Shown: positions 17,205-26,442, numbered from the stretch's first letter. The stretch is 64,000 bases of DNA from Herbiconiux sp. A18JL235 (GCF_040939305.1 NZ_CP162511.1:434001-498000), one strand, 5' to 3'. Notes: generated by a model not told the origin, from the sequence alone. Numbers and translations are program-made.

Positions 17205-18151
17205 CCGCCGCAGCCCCCCGCATCCGCCCTCTCGGCGGCCGGGCTCGCCGCCGTGCCGAGAACGCCGACCCCGAGACCCGCACCAACATCTCCGACGCCG
17301 ACCGCTCGCGCCCGGTGGTGCGGGCGACCCTCGCCATCGGCCAGGTCGTCGTGTTCGTGCTGCTGCTCATCGCAGGCCTCGGTCCGCTGGTGTGGCTCGC
17401 GCTCGCCGCCGTCTCGCCCACCCAAGACCTCATCCAGGGCCCGTTCTCCTTCTTCAGCAGCGGCACCGTGCAGTGGGAGAACCTCGGCATCGCGTGGGAG
17501 CGCGGCCGCATCGGCCACTACCTGCTCAACACGGCGATCCTCGCGCTCGGTTCGATGGTGGCGACGCTGTTCATCTCCACGACGGCTGCCTTCGTCATCA
17601 CGGTGCTGAAGCCGCGCTGGGGCGGGCTGTTCTCCGGGGCCATCCTCGCGACGCTGTTCATCCCCGGCATCGTCTCGCTGGTGCCGCTCTACCTCACGGT
17701 GCGCGACCTGCCCGTGGTGGGGATCTCGCTCGTCAACACCTGGTGGGCGGTCTGGCTGCCGGCGGCGGCGACCGCGTTCAACGTGCTCATCATCTCCCGC
17801 TTCCTCGAGTCGATCCCGGCCGAGCTGTACGAGGCGGCGCGCATCGACGGGGCCGGCGCCCTGCGCATCCTGTGGAGCATCGTGCTACCGCTGGCCCGCC
17901 CCATCCTCGGCGTCGTCGGGCTGCTCACGGTGGTCGCCTCCTGGAAGGACTACCTGTGGCCGCTGCTGGTGCTGCCGAACCCCGAGAACCAGCCGGTGTC
18001 GGTGGCGCTGCCGAGGCTCGCCGAGCAGACCGAGCTGAGCGTGCAGATGGCGGCACTGTTCCTGTCGCTCATCGTGCCCGTCGTGCTCTTCCTCATCTTC
18101 CAGCGCCAGTTCCTCCGCGGCGCCAGCATGTCGGGAGGAATCAAAGGATGA
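17201..18151 (+). CDS. Carbohydrate ABC transporter permease, MalG type
   Basis: 316 residues beginning MTAAAPRIRPLGGRARRRAE, with a long polar N-terminus of about 45 residues before the first membrane helix (VVVFVLLLIAGLGPLVWLAL). The EAA loop reads AELYEAARIDGAGALRI. It overlaps both neighbours by four bases (ATGA), so the four genes 16260-19026 are tightly coupled. Confidence 0.9.
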   Translation: MTAAAPRIRPLGGRARRRAENADPETRTNISDADRSRPVVRATLAIGQVVVFVLLLIAGLGPLVWLALAAVSPTQDLIQGPFSFFSSGTVQWENLGIAWERGRIGHYLLNTAILALGSMVATLFISTTAAFVITVLKPRWGGLFSGAILATLFIPGIVSLVPLYLTVRDLPVVGISLVNTWWAVWLPAAATAFNVLIISRFLESIPAELYEAARIDGAGALRILWSIVLPLARPILGVVGLLTVVASWKDYLWPLLVLPNPENQPVSVALPRLAEQTELSVQMAALFLSLIVPVVLFLIFQRQFLRGASMSGGIKG

Positions 18152-19026
18152 CCCGCGTACTCGTCACGGGCGCCGACGGCATCATCGGCCGCGCGGTCTC
18201 CGAGCGGCTGCTCGCCCAGGGCTACCAGGTCACGGCGCTGTCGCTGTCATACTCCGGCGCGCATCCGGCCGACCGGGTGCTCGAGGGCGACGCCACCTCG
18301 GTCGACGACGTCGCCCGAGCGCTCGACGGGGCGGATGCGCTCGCCCACTTCGCCGCCATCCCCCACCCCAGCCTCGGCACGCCCTACGACGTGTTCCGGG
18401 TGAACACCGACTCGACCTTCAACGTGCTGAGCCAGGCGGGGGAGCGCGGCATGGGGCGCGCCGTCATCGCGAGCAGCATCAACGCCATCGGCTACCCGAA
18501 CAACCCGCACAACGTGCTGCCGCCGAGCTTCCCGCTCGACGAGTCGACGGTTCCCGACATCGCCGACGCCTACTCGCTGTCGAAGCTCGTCGACGAGCGC
18601 ACCGCTGCACTCGCCCACCGGAGGTGGGGTGTCGACGTGATCGCGCTGCGCTTCCCCCTCGTGAAGTGGCCGCACGTGCTCGACGAGGTGCGCGCCGAGA
18701 TCTCCGGCGACCCGGGGCGCATGGTGCGGGAGGGGTGGTCGTACCTCACCATGGCCGACGCCGCGCGTGCCGTGCAGTGTGCATTGGAGTCGGATGCCCG
18801 GGGTGCGCAGGTGATCGCCCTCAGCGCCCGCGACACCCTGCTCGACACCCCGACCGACGAGCTGCTGCGGCGGTGGGCGCCGCAGGTGCCGGTGACCCGA
18901 CCGCTCGTCGGCAGGCAGAGCCTGGTCGACACGAGCCGGGCGCGCGCGCTGCTCGGGTTCGAGGCGGCGGAGTCGATCCACGACGGGTCGGCCACGCCGT
19001 CACCCGCCGCGCTTCCCACCAGCTAG
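18148..19026 (+). CDS. NAD-dependent epimerase/dehydratase family, uronate-dehydrogenase-like
   Basis: A 292-residue extended SDR. The nucleotide motif is GADGIIGRAVSERL, followed by DALAHFAAIPHP, a Ser in IASSINAIG and the catalytic pair YSLSK. The HFAAIPHP and SSINAIGYP regions resemble uronate dehydrogenase (hexuronate to aldarolactone). The start at 18148 overlaps the permease stop. Encoded between a sugar importer and a ManD-like dehydratase, it most likely oxidises the imported sugar or uronate; the exact substrate is not proven. Confidence 0.72.
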   Translation: MTRVLVTGADGIIGRAVSERLLAQGYQVTALSLSYSGAHPADRVLEGDATSVDDVARALDGADALAHFAAIPHPSLGTPYDVFRVNTDSTFNVLSQAGERGMGRAVIASSINAIGYPNNPHNVLPPSFPLDESTVPDIADAYSLSKLVDERTAALAHRRWGVDVIALRFPLVKWPHVLDEVRAEISGDPGRMVREGWSYLTMADAARAVQCALESDARGAQVIALSARDTLLDTPTDELLRRWAPQVPVTRPLVGRQSLVDTSRARALLGFEAAESIHDGSATPSPAALPTS

Positions 19027-19055
19027 ACGTCTGACCCGCTAGGAGATCACGCACC

Positions 19056-20324
19056 ATGTCCGACCTCGACGTGACGCCCGCCACCTTCGCCCAGCCCTGG
19101 GTGCCGCGCGACGACGTGCGCATCACCGACGTCAGGGCCATCGTCACCGCGCCCGAGGGCATCCCACTCGTCGTCATCCGCATCGACACCAGCGACGACG
19201 GGCTCTACGGGCTCGGCTGCGCCACCTTCACGCAGCGCTGGAAGGCGGTCGTCGGGTACCTCGAGCACGTGCGCAGGCTGGTGGTGGGCCGCTACCCGGG
19301 TGACATCGAAGACCTGCTGCGCGTCATCCGCTTCACCGGGTACTGGCGCGAAGGGCCCGTCGGCAACAACGTGCTGTCGGGCATCGACATGGCTCTCTGG
19401 GACATCGCGGGCAAGCGCGCCGGCGCCCCCGTCTACGAACTGCTCGGCGGGCGCGTGCGCGCCGCCGCCGACACCTACCTGCACGCCGAGGGGGCCACGC
19501 CCGAGCAGACCGCAGAGCACGCTCGGGAACTGATGGATGCGGGGCTGCGGCACGTGCGCATCCACACCGGCCAGCCGGGCATCGGCCACTACGGCGCGCC
19601 GCCTTCTGGCGACGAGTACACCTGGGCCAAGACGCCGACGGGCTGGAGCGTCGACGAGTACCTGCGCCGCACCCCCGCGCTGTTCGCGCGCATGCGCGAG
19701 CTGCTCGGCGAGGAGGTCGAGCTGCTGCACGACGCGCACTCGAGGCTCACTCCGAAGACCGCCGTCATGCTCGCCCGTTCGCTCGAAGAGTTCAGGCCGT
19801 TCTTCCTCGAAGACGTGCTCGCACCCGAGTTCTGGGACCGCCTCCCCGAGGTGCGTGCCGCCTCACCCGTGCCGCTCGCCGTGGGCGAGCTCGCGACGAG
19901 CGCCACCGAGGCGGCGCGGCTGGTGCGCTCCCACGCCGTCGACTTCATCCGCTGCCACCTCTCCGACATCGGCGGGTTGAGCGCCGGCCGCCGACTCGCC
20001 GTGCTCGCCGAGTTCGAGGGCGTGAAGACGGCCTGGCACTCGCCCGGCGACGCGTCTCCCTTCGCGGTGGCCGCGGCCGTGGCGCTCGACGTGTCGAGCC
20101 CGGCCTTCGGCATCCAGGAGGGGCACGTCTACAACGAGGCCACCCACGAGGTGTTCCCCGGCATGATCGACATCGTCGACGGCTGGCTCACCCCCAACGA
20201 CGCCCCGGGCTGGGGCATCGACCTCGACGAGCGGGCCGCCGCCCGCTTCCCCGCGGGCCTCTCCGGCCACGACGGCTGGGCCGCCGGCGTGCGCGCCCCC
20301 GACGGCGGCCTGCTCGCCCCGTAG
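19056..20324 (+). CDS. ManD/RspA-like enolase-superfamily dehydratase
   Basis: 422 residues, an enolase-superfamily protein of the mannonate/gluconate dehydratase (ManD, RspA) subgroup. Visible features are the insert TYLHAEGATPEQT, Asp in LLHDAHSRLTP, Glu in FFLEDVLAPE, Glu in AVGELATS, and the loop AWHSPGDASPF where ManD has a catalytic His. The characteristic FGIQEGHVYNE near the end is present. The product would be 2-keto-3-deoxygluconate or an isomer, fitting the KDG kinase and KDPG aldolase at 33.7-35.6 kb. AGGAG lies upstream of the ATG. Confidence 0.78.
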   Translation: MSDLDVTPATFAQPWVPRDDVRITDVRAIVTAPEGIPLVVIRIDTSDDGLYGLGCATFTQRWKAVVGYLEHVRRLVVGRYPGDIEDLLRVIRFTGYWREGPVGNNVLSGIDMALWDIAGKRAGAPVYELLGGRVRAAADTYLHAEGATPEQTAEHARELMDAGLRHVRIHTGQPGIGHYGAPPSGDEYTWAKTPTGWSVDEYLRRTPALFARMRELLGEEVELLHDAHSRLTPKTAVMLARSLEEFRPFFLEDVLAPEFWDRLPEVRAASPVPLAVGELATSATEAARLVRSHAVDFIRCHLSDIGGLSAGRRLAVLAEFEGVKTAWHSPGDASPFAVAAAVALDVSSPAFGIQEGHVYNEATHEVFPGMIDIVDGWLTPNDAPGWGIDLDERAAARFPAGLSGHDGWAAGVRAPDGGLLAP

Positions 20325-20345
20325 CGCGCGCGTCCCGCGCCCGCC

Positions 20346-20411
20346 GCGCCGCCCGCCCCAGCCCGCCCGCCGCGCCCCGCGCCGCCCGCCCCAGCCCGCC
20401 CGCCGCGCGCC
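20346..20411. repeat. 33-bp GC-rich tandem repeat
   Basis: Two nearly identical 33-base units, the first beginning GCGCCGCCCGCCCCAGCCCG at 20346 and the second at 20379. They lie directly after the dehydratase gene in the 327-base gap before the LacI gene. The sequence is pure G/C apart from the A of CCAG in each unit. No coding function is supported. Confidence 0.6.
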
Positions 20412-20438
20412 GCTCGCGCGTCCCGCGCATCCTTCGCC

Positions 20439-20493
20439 GACCCGTCACAAAGTGCCGCCTCACCGCCCGCGAAGCGGCACTTTGCGACGGGTC
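20439..20493. repeat. Long inverted repeat, possible bidirectional terminator
   Basis: Arms of 20 bases, GACCCGTCACAAAGTGCCGC at 20439-20458 and its complement with one mismatch at 20474-20493, with a 15-base loop. It lies between convergent genes. A smaller perfect hairpin, GCTCTGAGC with a six-base loop, lies at 20573-20596. Either could terminate transcription. Confidence 0.55.
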
Positions 20494-20499
20494 GACCCG

Positions 20500-20629
20500 C
20501 GTTCCGCGGTTTCACCTGCTCGCGGCGCGCGATGAACTCCTGAAGTGCGAGGGTGCCGACCGCCTTCTTGGTGCTCTGAGCGCTCACGCTCAGAGCGTGC
20601 TCGGGCAGTTCGAGGTCGAGAGCTCTGCC
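20500..20629 (-). pseudogene. Possible remnant of a VapB-like antitoxin
   Basis: On the minus strand the frame reads LDLELPEHALSVSAQSTKKA followed by VGTLALQEFIARREQ. This resembles the ribbon-helix-helix VapB pattern (I-D-LD-E, then TKKEAV, then AL-EFV-RR). No start codon with a ribosome site precedes the conserved part, no toxin gene follows, and the frame runs on into the inverted repeat. It looks like a decayed fragment. Resemblance is by eye over about 35 residues only. Confidence 0.3.
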
Positions 20630-20651
20630 CCTGTGTGGAGATGCCGGCCGA

Positions 20652-21653
20652 TCACGTGCGGTGAGGAGAGGCGAGGGTGGTGCCGGCGATGAACTCGCCG
20701 CGGAACGTCTCGTGGGCGGGGGTGGTCTGGGTGCCGTCGAGGCGGCGCATCATGATGTCGGTCGCGGCGACGGCCATCTCCTCGACGGGCTGACGCATGG
20801 TCGCCAGACCGAACAGCGACGAACGGTAGACGCCGACGCCGTCGAATCCGGTGACCGACACCTTCTGCGGAGCGGGGACGCCCCAGGTGTCGAGGGTCTC
20901 GAGGATGGCGACGGCAGACGGGTCGTCGCCGGCCATGATCGCGGTGGCACCGTCGTCGAGCGCGCTGCGGAAACCCTCGGCGAACCCGTCGATACCGACA
21001 CCGGGAATCATCGTGACGGTCGCGCCGAGCGACTCGAGGGCCTCGCGATAGAGATCGGTGCGCCGCTGCAGCACGATCGAGGCGGCGGAGTGCCCCGCCG
21101 TGAGCGCAACCCGACGATGCCCTGCCTGGAACACCTGTGATGCCATCTCGATCTCGCTCGCAGCGTCGATCGAGACGGAGTCGAAGGCGTCGTCGTCGGA
21201 GGGTAGACCGACCAGGACGGTTGGCACGAAGGAGGCCGCGTGTTCAGCTGCGGCCAGCGACGCTCGCCCCGAGGCGATCATGATGCCGGCGACCCGATGC
21301 CCGAGCAGGTTGTCGAGCGCACGCATCTGCATGGCGTGATCGTCACCGCCGTTGACGATGAGCAGGTCGATGCCACGCGCGTCGGTGACCGCCTGCACCC
21401 GTGCTGCGATCTCCCCGTAGAACGACCGCTCGGCACCGCGCAGCAGCAACCCGACCGTCGTCGGTGCCGAGCTGGCGAGCTCCGCCGCCCGACGATCGCG
21501 CACGTACCCCAGCCGGGCCGCCGTCGCGAGCACGTGCTCGATGGTCTCCGCGCTGACCCGAGACTCGCCCCGGAGCGCTCGGCTGGCCGTCGACTTCGAG
21601 ACACCGGCGGCGTCGGCGACGTCGGTGAGCCCGACTCGAGCGCGGTGGTTCAC
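20652..21653 (-). CDS. LacI-family transcriptional regulator
   Basis: 333 residues. The helix-turn-helix is at the N-terminus (LTDVADAAGVSKSTASRALR), followed by a hinge and a periplasmic-binding-like effector domain with VGLLLRGAERSFYGEIAARV and VTGFDGVGVYRSSLFGLATM. AAGGGAG precedes the start. It is at the downstream end of a minus-strand group (2H phosphoesterase, ABC importer), so it is a candidate repressor of the importer promoter at 26.4 kb, where an 18-bp palindrome with a central CG is found. Confidence 0.9.
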   Translation of the reverse strand: MNHRARVGLTDVADAAGVSKSTASRALRGESRVSAETIEHVLATAARLGYVRDRRAAELASSAPTTVGLLLRGAERSFYGEIAARVQAVTDARGIDLLIVNGGDDHAMQMRALDNLLGHRVAGIMIASGRASLAAAEHAASFVPTVLVGLPSDDDAFDSVSIDAASEIEMASQVFQAGHRRVALTAGHSAASIVLQRRTDLYREALESLGATVTMIPGVGIDGFAEGFRSALDDGATAIMAGDDPSAVAILETLDTWGVPAPQKVSVTGFDGVGVYRSSLFGLATMRQPVEEMAVAATDIMMRRLDGTQTTPAHETFRGEFIAGTTLASPHRT

Positions 21654-21684
21654 GGTGCGGTACTCCCTTCGTCTGCCCGGCAGT

Positions 21685-22296
21685 CTAATGTCCGAGCGCC
21701 CACTCCCTGATCGTCTCGAAGCGGAAGACGCCGGCCTCCCTGTCCTGGTCGACCGCCACCAGGCTCACCGACGACAGACCCATGGCCGTGGGCTTCGCGG
21801 CCGGGGAGAGGTGATGCCGGATCACGGCATCGTCGGTCTCCTCGATGCAGTAGCTGACCGTGTAGTGCGGTGCATACGGTGACGCGGTGAGAGTCTGCCG
21901 CAGACCCGCGTCGGCGAGCGTCTGCCGGATCGTCGCGACAAGCGCAGACCAGTGCAGGCTGAGGCCGCCGACGGCCTCCACTGCATGCGACCTCACGGTC
22001 GGAGGCGCGAACCTGACCTCGAACCCGGGGAGCAGCCCGAGGGCCGGCCCGAGGGAATCGAGGGTCGACACCCACTCGGGGTCGTCGAGGTCGTCGGCGT
22101 AGGCATCGAGTCGCTGCACCGTGACGTGGAGGTACTCCTCCGGCATACGCCCCAGACCCGGGACCGTCGAGAGGGCCGACGAGACCGAGCGGAAGTCCCG
22201 GCGGAGCTGCTCGCCTTCAGCGGGAAGCGCGTAGAAGTGGAGGCACCCCGATGGCCTTCGCCATTCGGTGTCGGCGCGGTCGAAGAATCGTTGCAT
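21685..22296 (-). CDS. 2H phosphoesterase / 2'-5' RNA ligase-like protein
   Basis: 203 residues with the two HxT/S motifs that define the 2H superfamily: LHVTVQRL in the first half and PHYTVSY in the second, spaced as in LigT and cyclic phosphodiesterases. It probably hydrolyses cyclic nucleotide or 2',3'-cyclic phosphate bonds. It sits 53 bases from the ABC ATPase stop and 31 bases before the LacI start region, on the same strand, so it is likely co-transcribed. The link to the importer is unclear; a role in handling a cyclic phosphate substrate would be speculation. Confidence 0.75.
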   Translation of the reverse strand: MQRFFDRADTEWRRPSGCLHFYALPAEGEQLRRDFRSVSSALSTVPGLGRMPEEYLHVTVQRLDAYADDLDDPEWVSTLDSLGPALGLLPGFEVRFAPPTVRSHAVEAVGGLSLHWSALVATIRQTLADAGLRQTLTASPYAPHYTVSYCIEETDDAVIRHHLSPAAKPTAMGLSSVSLVAVDQDREAGVFRFETIREWALGH

Positions 22297-22349
22297 CTAC
22301 CTGCTCCGCCTCGGGTCGGTCTCGAGCTGAGCTGGTGTGGTGGCGTCGA

Positions 22350-23489
22350 TCATTCGGTGATGAGCCAGACCTCGGATGCCGAGAACTGGCAGCTCACCTC
22401 GGTGCCTGCCTCGAGCTGGCGCTCGATTCCGTTCGCCTGGCCCTGCAGCTTTCCGTAGGCGGTGTCGACGGTGTAGCGGGTGATCGCCCCGTCGAAGGCC
22501 GAGAAGAGGACGGTACCGGGGATGCCGTGCCCAGGAGGCCCGACGTGGAGATTCTCGGAGCGGACGAGCGCCTTGCCCTGTCCCCCCTGTACGGCCCGGT
22601 CGTCGCTCGGTACGTCGATCATCGTTCCGGCGATCCCGATCGTTGCCGTGCGCGGAGCCCCCGCCACGCCGTCGTTCACCGCGAAGACCTCGACGTCGAG
22701 GAAGTTCGCCGTGCCGAGGAAGGATGCGACGAAGAGCGAGTCGGGTCGGTGATAGATCTCCTCGGGAGTCCCCACCTGCTCGATCCTCCCCTCTCTCATG
22801 ACCACCACGACGTCCGACATCGTCAGCGCCTCCGACTGGTCGTGCGTGACGAAGACGGAGGTGATCCCCAGCCGCTGCTGGATCGACCGGATCTCCTCCC
22901 GCATCCGCATCCGCAGTTTGGCGTCGAGATTCGAGAGGGGCTCGTCGAACAGCAGGATGCTCGGCTCCATCACCACCGCCCGCGCCAGGGCGACCCGCTG
23001 CTGCTGGCCCCCGGAGAGCTCGTGGGGGAACCGCTTCGCGTACTGCTGGATGCCCATCAGGTCCATCACGGTCGCGATGCGTTCAGTGCGACTCTGCCGG
23101 GGCTCGCGCTTGATCTTCAGACCGAAGGCGATGTTGTCTTCGACGGAGAGATGAGGGAACAGGGCGTAGGACTGGAACACCATCGACATCGGGCGCTTGT
23201 TCGGCGCCGTCTTGACGATCGACTTCCCGTCGACCCGGATGTCGCCGCTGGTCGGGGTCTCGAAGCCGGCGATCATGCGAAGGGTCGTCGTCTTCCCGCA
23301 GCCGGAGGGGCCGAGCAGGGTGACGAACTGGCCGGGTTCGAGGACGAGGGTGAAGTCGTCGACGGCGCGCGCATCGGATCTGCCCGTGGTGTACGACTTG
23401 GCGACACCGATGAGCTCCAGTGCGCCCTGAGACTTCCTCCCCGTCGCCGGTCGCCGGTCGGTCTTCTCGGTCGAGGTGGTGGTGGTCAT
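22350..23489 (-). CDS. ABC transporter ATP-binding protein, Fe/phosphonate/spermidine type
   Basis: 379 residues. Walker A is GPSGCGKTTT, the signature is ELSGGQQQR, Walker B is SILLFDEP, and the switch His is in VFVTHDQSEA. A C-terminal TOBE-like domain of about 120 residues follows. It energises the two-domain permease whose stop it overlaps by four bases. The whole set resembles FbpABC and the 2-aminoethylphosphonate importer PhnSTV family. Confidence 0.9.
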   Translation of the reverse strand: MTTTTSTEKTDRRPATGRKSQGALELIGVAKSYTTGRSDARAVDDFTLVLEPGQFVTLLGPSGCGKTTTLRMIAGFETPTSGDIRVDGKSIVKTAPNKRPMSMVFQSYALFPHLSVEDNIAFGLKIKREPRQSRTERIATVMDLMGIQQYAKRFPHELSGGQQQRVALARAVVMEPSILLFDEPLSNLDAKLRMRMREEIRSIQQRLGITSVFVTHDQSEALTMSDVVVVMREGRIEQVGTPEEIYHRPDSLFVASFLGTANFLDVEVFAVNDGVAGAPRTATIGIAGTMIDVPSDDRAVQGGQGKALVRSENLHVGPPGHGIPGTVLFSAFDGAITRYTVDTAYGKLQGQANGIERQLEAGTEVSCQFSASEVWLITE

Positions 23490-25213
23490 GAGCTGGTTGT
23501 CCTTTTGGATCGGTTGAGGCGGCGGAGAAGGAGCGAGGTGATGCTGAGGATGACCAGCACCATCACGATGAGCACCGTGCAGTAGGCGAAGGCGTTGCCG
23601 AACCTCCCGGCATCGACCTCATCGAGGATCTGGGCGGTCATGACCTTGGTCTGCGGCGTCGTGATGAAGATGATCGCCGTGATCGTCGTCATCGACTTCG
23701 TGATCGCATAGGTGACCGCCGTGATGATGGCGGGGCTGATCAACGGGACGGAGATCCTGACGAACGTCGTGAACTGGTTGGCGCCCAGCGAGATGGCGGC
23801 CTCGTCGACCTGGGGGTTGATCTGCTTCAGCGACGAGATGGAGGCCTGCTGGCCGGTGGGGATGCCGCGGGCGATGAAGACCATCACGATGGCGACGGAA
23901 CCGGCGCCCGCGGCCAGGCCGCCGGCAAGGGCGGGGAGGACCTGCTGCCCGAACAACCAGGTCGGTTGCGAGTAGGCCAGGGCGAAGCCGAGGCCCAGAA
24001 CGGTGCCCGGGATAGCCGACCCGAGCATGCCCACGAAGTCGAGCACCCGGCCGAAGCGCTGGAAGTGCCGTACCACCAGCCACGCGATGCAGACGGCGAG
24101 GGCTGCGGCGATAGGCGCCGCGACGAGAGTCATCGTCAGCGTCGTACGCATGGCATCGGAACCGAGCCTCCAGACGAACTCGTAGTGCTCGAAGGTGAAG
24201 GAGTTGTTGACCCCGAGGATGCTGACGAAGCCGCCCACGAGAATGGTGCCGAAGACCAGGATGACGAGCGCCATCCATGCCGTGACGACCGTGAGCACGG
24301 GTATCCGCACCGCGAGACTCTCCATGGGGCGGATGCGACCGGTCGGCTTTCCCGTCACCGTGACGACCGACTTCTTGCCCGCCCAGTACTTCTGGATGAC
24401 GAACACCAGGAGGGCGGGAACGAGCAGCACGAGTGCGATCCCCGCTGCCGCGGCGATGTCTCCGCTCCCGGCGATCGCGAAGTAGATCTGGCTCGCGAGC
24501 ACACGGAACGACCCGCCGAGAACCAGAGGGTTCGCGAGGTCGGCGATCCCCTCGACGAAGAGGATCAGGAACGACGTCAGGAGTGAGGGCACGATCATCG
24601 GGAGCATCACCCGGAAGATCGTCCGGATCTCGCTGGAGCCGAGCGCGGCCGACGCCTCGAACAGAGACGGGTCGAGGTTCTCCAGCATCCCCCGGATGTT
24701 CATGTAGGCCAGGGGCGTGAACGTCATCGACACGACGAGCACCAGCCCGCCGAGGCCGTAGATGTCGAGTTCCAGCCCGAACAGGTGGTACGAGACGATG
24801 CCTCGCCGACCGAACAGGGTGATGACGGCTGTGGCGGCAGCGAACGGAGGCGAGATGAGCGGTAACAGGGTCAGCCAGTGCAACAGCTTCTTCCCGGGGA
24901 AGACGAGGAACACCTGGGCGAAGGCGGAGACCAGGCCGATCATCGTTCCGACGATGCCGACGAGGGCACCGAGCAGGAGGGAGTTCGTGAGGGTCGTGAC
25001 ATCGGTGGTGAAGGATGCCCCGATGGCCTCGAGACCGGCCGGTGACGTCCCGGCGGCGAGGAGCTTGCTCACCGGCAGTCCGAGGAGCAGGGTCATGGCG
25101 ACGAGCACGATCGCGAGGACGAGCCAGACGCTCGTTCCGCGATGGGACGTCGCGCGGGTGGGCCGGCTTCTGCGGGCTTTCTGTGTCGGCGGAAGCGCAA
25201 GAGGTAGGTTCAT
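23486..25213 (-). CDS. ABC transporter permease, fused two-domain (FbpB type)
   Basis: 575 residues with about twelve membrane segments, formed by two tandem permease domains. EAA-like loops are visible in DPSLFEASAALGSSEI and in NPQVDEAAISLGANQF. Such fused permeases serve iron(III), phosphonate and thiamine-type importers. It is separated from the binding-protein gene by a hairpin and overlaps the ATPase gene by four bases. Confidence 0.9.
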   Translation of the reverse strand: MNLPLALPPTQKARRSRPTRATSHRGTSVWLVLAIVLVAMTLLLGLPVSKLLAAGTSPAGLEAIGASFTTDVTTLTNSLLLGALVGIVGTMIGLVSAFAQVFLVFPGKKLLHWLTLLPLISPPFAAATAVITLFGRRGIVSYHLFGLELDIYGLGGLVLVVSMTFTPLAYMNIRGMLENLDPSLFEASAALGSSEIRTIFRVMLPMIVPSLLTSFLILFVEGIADLANPLVLGGSFRVLASQIYFAIAGSGDIAAAAGIALVLLVPALLVFVIQKYWAGKKSVVTVTGKPTGRIRPMESLAVRIPVLTVVTAWMALVILVFGTILVGGFVSILGVNNSFTFEHYEFVWRLGSDAMRTTLTMTLVAAPIAAALAVCIAWLVVRHFQRFGRVLDFVGMLGSAIPGTVLGLGFALAYSQPTWLFGQQVLPALAGGLAAGAGSVAIVMVFIARGIPTGQQASISSLKQINPQVDEAAISLGANQFTTFVRISVPLISPAIITAVTYAITKSMTTITAIIFITTPQTKVMTAQILDEVDAGRFGNAFAYCTVLIVMVLVILSITSLLLRRLNRSKRTTSS

Positions 25214-25241
25214 GTCCTCGTCCTGTTCGAGAATGGGGGGA

Positions 25242-25276
25242 GGGGTTCGGTGGCCACTCGACGGCCACCGAACCCC
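25242..25276 (-). terminator. Hairpin between binding protein and permease genes
   Basis: Perfect 14-bp arms, GGGGTTCGGTGGCC at 25242-25255 and its complement at 25263-25276, with a seven-base loop, about 20 bases after the binding-protein stop. It resembles the three other hairpins in this window that follow a binding-protein gene. Confidence 0.7.
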
Positions 25277-25295
25277 GGTCGGTGGAGTTGACCGG

Positions 25296-26363
25296 CTACT
25301 CGGTGGCGGAGGTCTGCGACGCCACGTCGCTCTCGAAGCGCGCCAGAAGCGGTTCGCGACTGTCGGCCGCCTTCTGGAGGTCCCACGTGACCTTGTTCAC
25401 CGCATCCTGATCGGGAACGGACGCCCCCTGCTGCGCATCGGCGAGTGTCGGTGCCGCGTAGGAGGGGACGTCGGCGTAGAGGTTCTGGGCGTCGGTCGAG
25501 AGGATCCAGTCCATGTAGGCCTTCGCGCCGTCGATGTTGCGGGCATCCTTCAGAATGGAGACGGCGCCGACCTCGTACCCGGTGCCCTCTTCGGGGTAGC
25601 TCGTGACCAGGTCGGAGTACCCCGCCTCCTTGGCCTTGACGCAGTCGGAATCGAGCGAGATGGCCACGGCGACCTCGCCTCGGCCGGCGAGCTCGGTGCC
25701 CGAGGCTGCCGACTTGGAGTACTGCAGCACGTTCTCGTCGAGCTGCCTGAAGTAGTCGATCGTCTCGTCTTCGGCACCGCCGTTCAACGTGTCGACGGCG
25801 AACATCGCCATGTATCCGACGCCGGCCGTAGCGGGGTGGGGCATCGAGACGGTGCCCTTCAGCGCGGGGTCGAGGAGGTCGTCCCATGACGTGGGCGCGT
25901 CGATGCCCAGCTTGTCGAGTTCAGCCTTGTTCGAGCAGAACCCCACCGAGTCGGTGTAGAAACCCGACCACACCCCGTCGGTGTCGTTGTACTCAGCGGC
26001 CAGCGCGGCGGCGTTCGGGGAGACGTAGGGCTCGATGAACCCGCGGTCGTCGGCGATGAGGTGGTTCTCGGCCTGACCGCCCGACCACACGTCGAACTCG
26101 CCCGGGGTCGTCTCGAGGCGCGCGAGCACCTCACCGGAGCCGAGGCGCACGTAGGTGGCGTCGATGCCGGTGGCGGCCGAGAAGGCGGCGGTGATCGCCT
26201 GACAGAAGTCTTCCTGCTGAGAGCAGGCGATGTTCAGGGAGCCGGTGGCTTGGGGTGCCGTCGTCGTCGCACCCTGCCCTTCGGGGGGAGAGCAGGCCGC
26301 CAGTGTGAGCATCAGGGATGCTCCGACGGTGACAGCGGACAGCTTCGTGGTAATGCGCATCAT
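25296..26363 (-). CDS. Fe/phosphonate-type substrate-binding lipoprotein
   Basis: 355 residues. Signal sequence with lipobox LTLAAC, then LNIACSQQEDFCQAITAAFS and LGSGEVLARLETTPGEFDVW, typical of the AfuA/FbpA/PhnS binding-protein group. The usual paired iron-binding tyrosines are not clear, so an organic ligand is as likely as iron. It is the first gene of the importer operon. Two adjacent ATGs (26363, 26360) are possible starts. The context of amidohydrolase, symporter and nitrilase genes suggests a nitrogenous organic substrate. Confidence 0.85.
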   Translation of the reverse strand: MMRITTKLSAVTVGASLMLTLAACSPPEGQGATTTAPQATGSLNIACSQQEDFCQAITAAFSAATGIDATYVRLGSGEVLARLETTPGEFDVWSGGQAENHLIADDRGFIEPYVSPNAAALAAEYNDTDGVWSGFYTDSVGFCSNKAELDKLGIDAPTSWDDLLDPALKGTVSMPHPATAGVGYMAMFAVDTLNGGAEDETIDYFRQLDENVLQYSKSAASGTELAGRGEVAVAISLDSDCVKAKEAGYSDLVTSYPEEGTGYEVGAVSILKDARNIDGAKAYMDWILSTDAQNLYADVPSYAAPTLADAQQGASVPDQDAVNKVTWDLQKAADSREPLLARFESDVASQTSATE

Positions 26364-26390
26364 TGAGCCTTTCAGACCATCTCCGGGTGT

Positions 26391-26442
26391 TGCGGGAGCG
26401 TTCCCGCACCTGAATCATGCATGGACTCTCGAGCGATGTCAA
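26391..26442 (-). promoter_or_regulatory. Importer promoter with 18-bp palindromic operator
   Basis: Minus-strand TTGACA (26437-26442) and CATGAT (26414-26419) are 17 bases apart. The palindrome TGCGGGAGCGTTCCCGCA (26391-26408), with seven-base perfect arms and a central CG, covers the predicted start of transcription. It has the same length and TGC...GCA ends as the site at 30657-30674. A LacI-family repressor is expected. Confidence 0.62.

Noticed and set aside
20129..20587. Full-length minus-strand protein across the repeat-rich gap
   Set aside because: Beyond the first 35 residues it is Arg/Ala/Gly repeat sequence overlapping the dehydratase gene; only the VapB-like part is worth noting.
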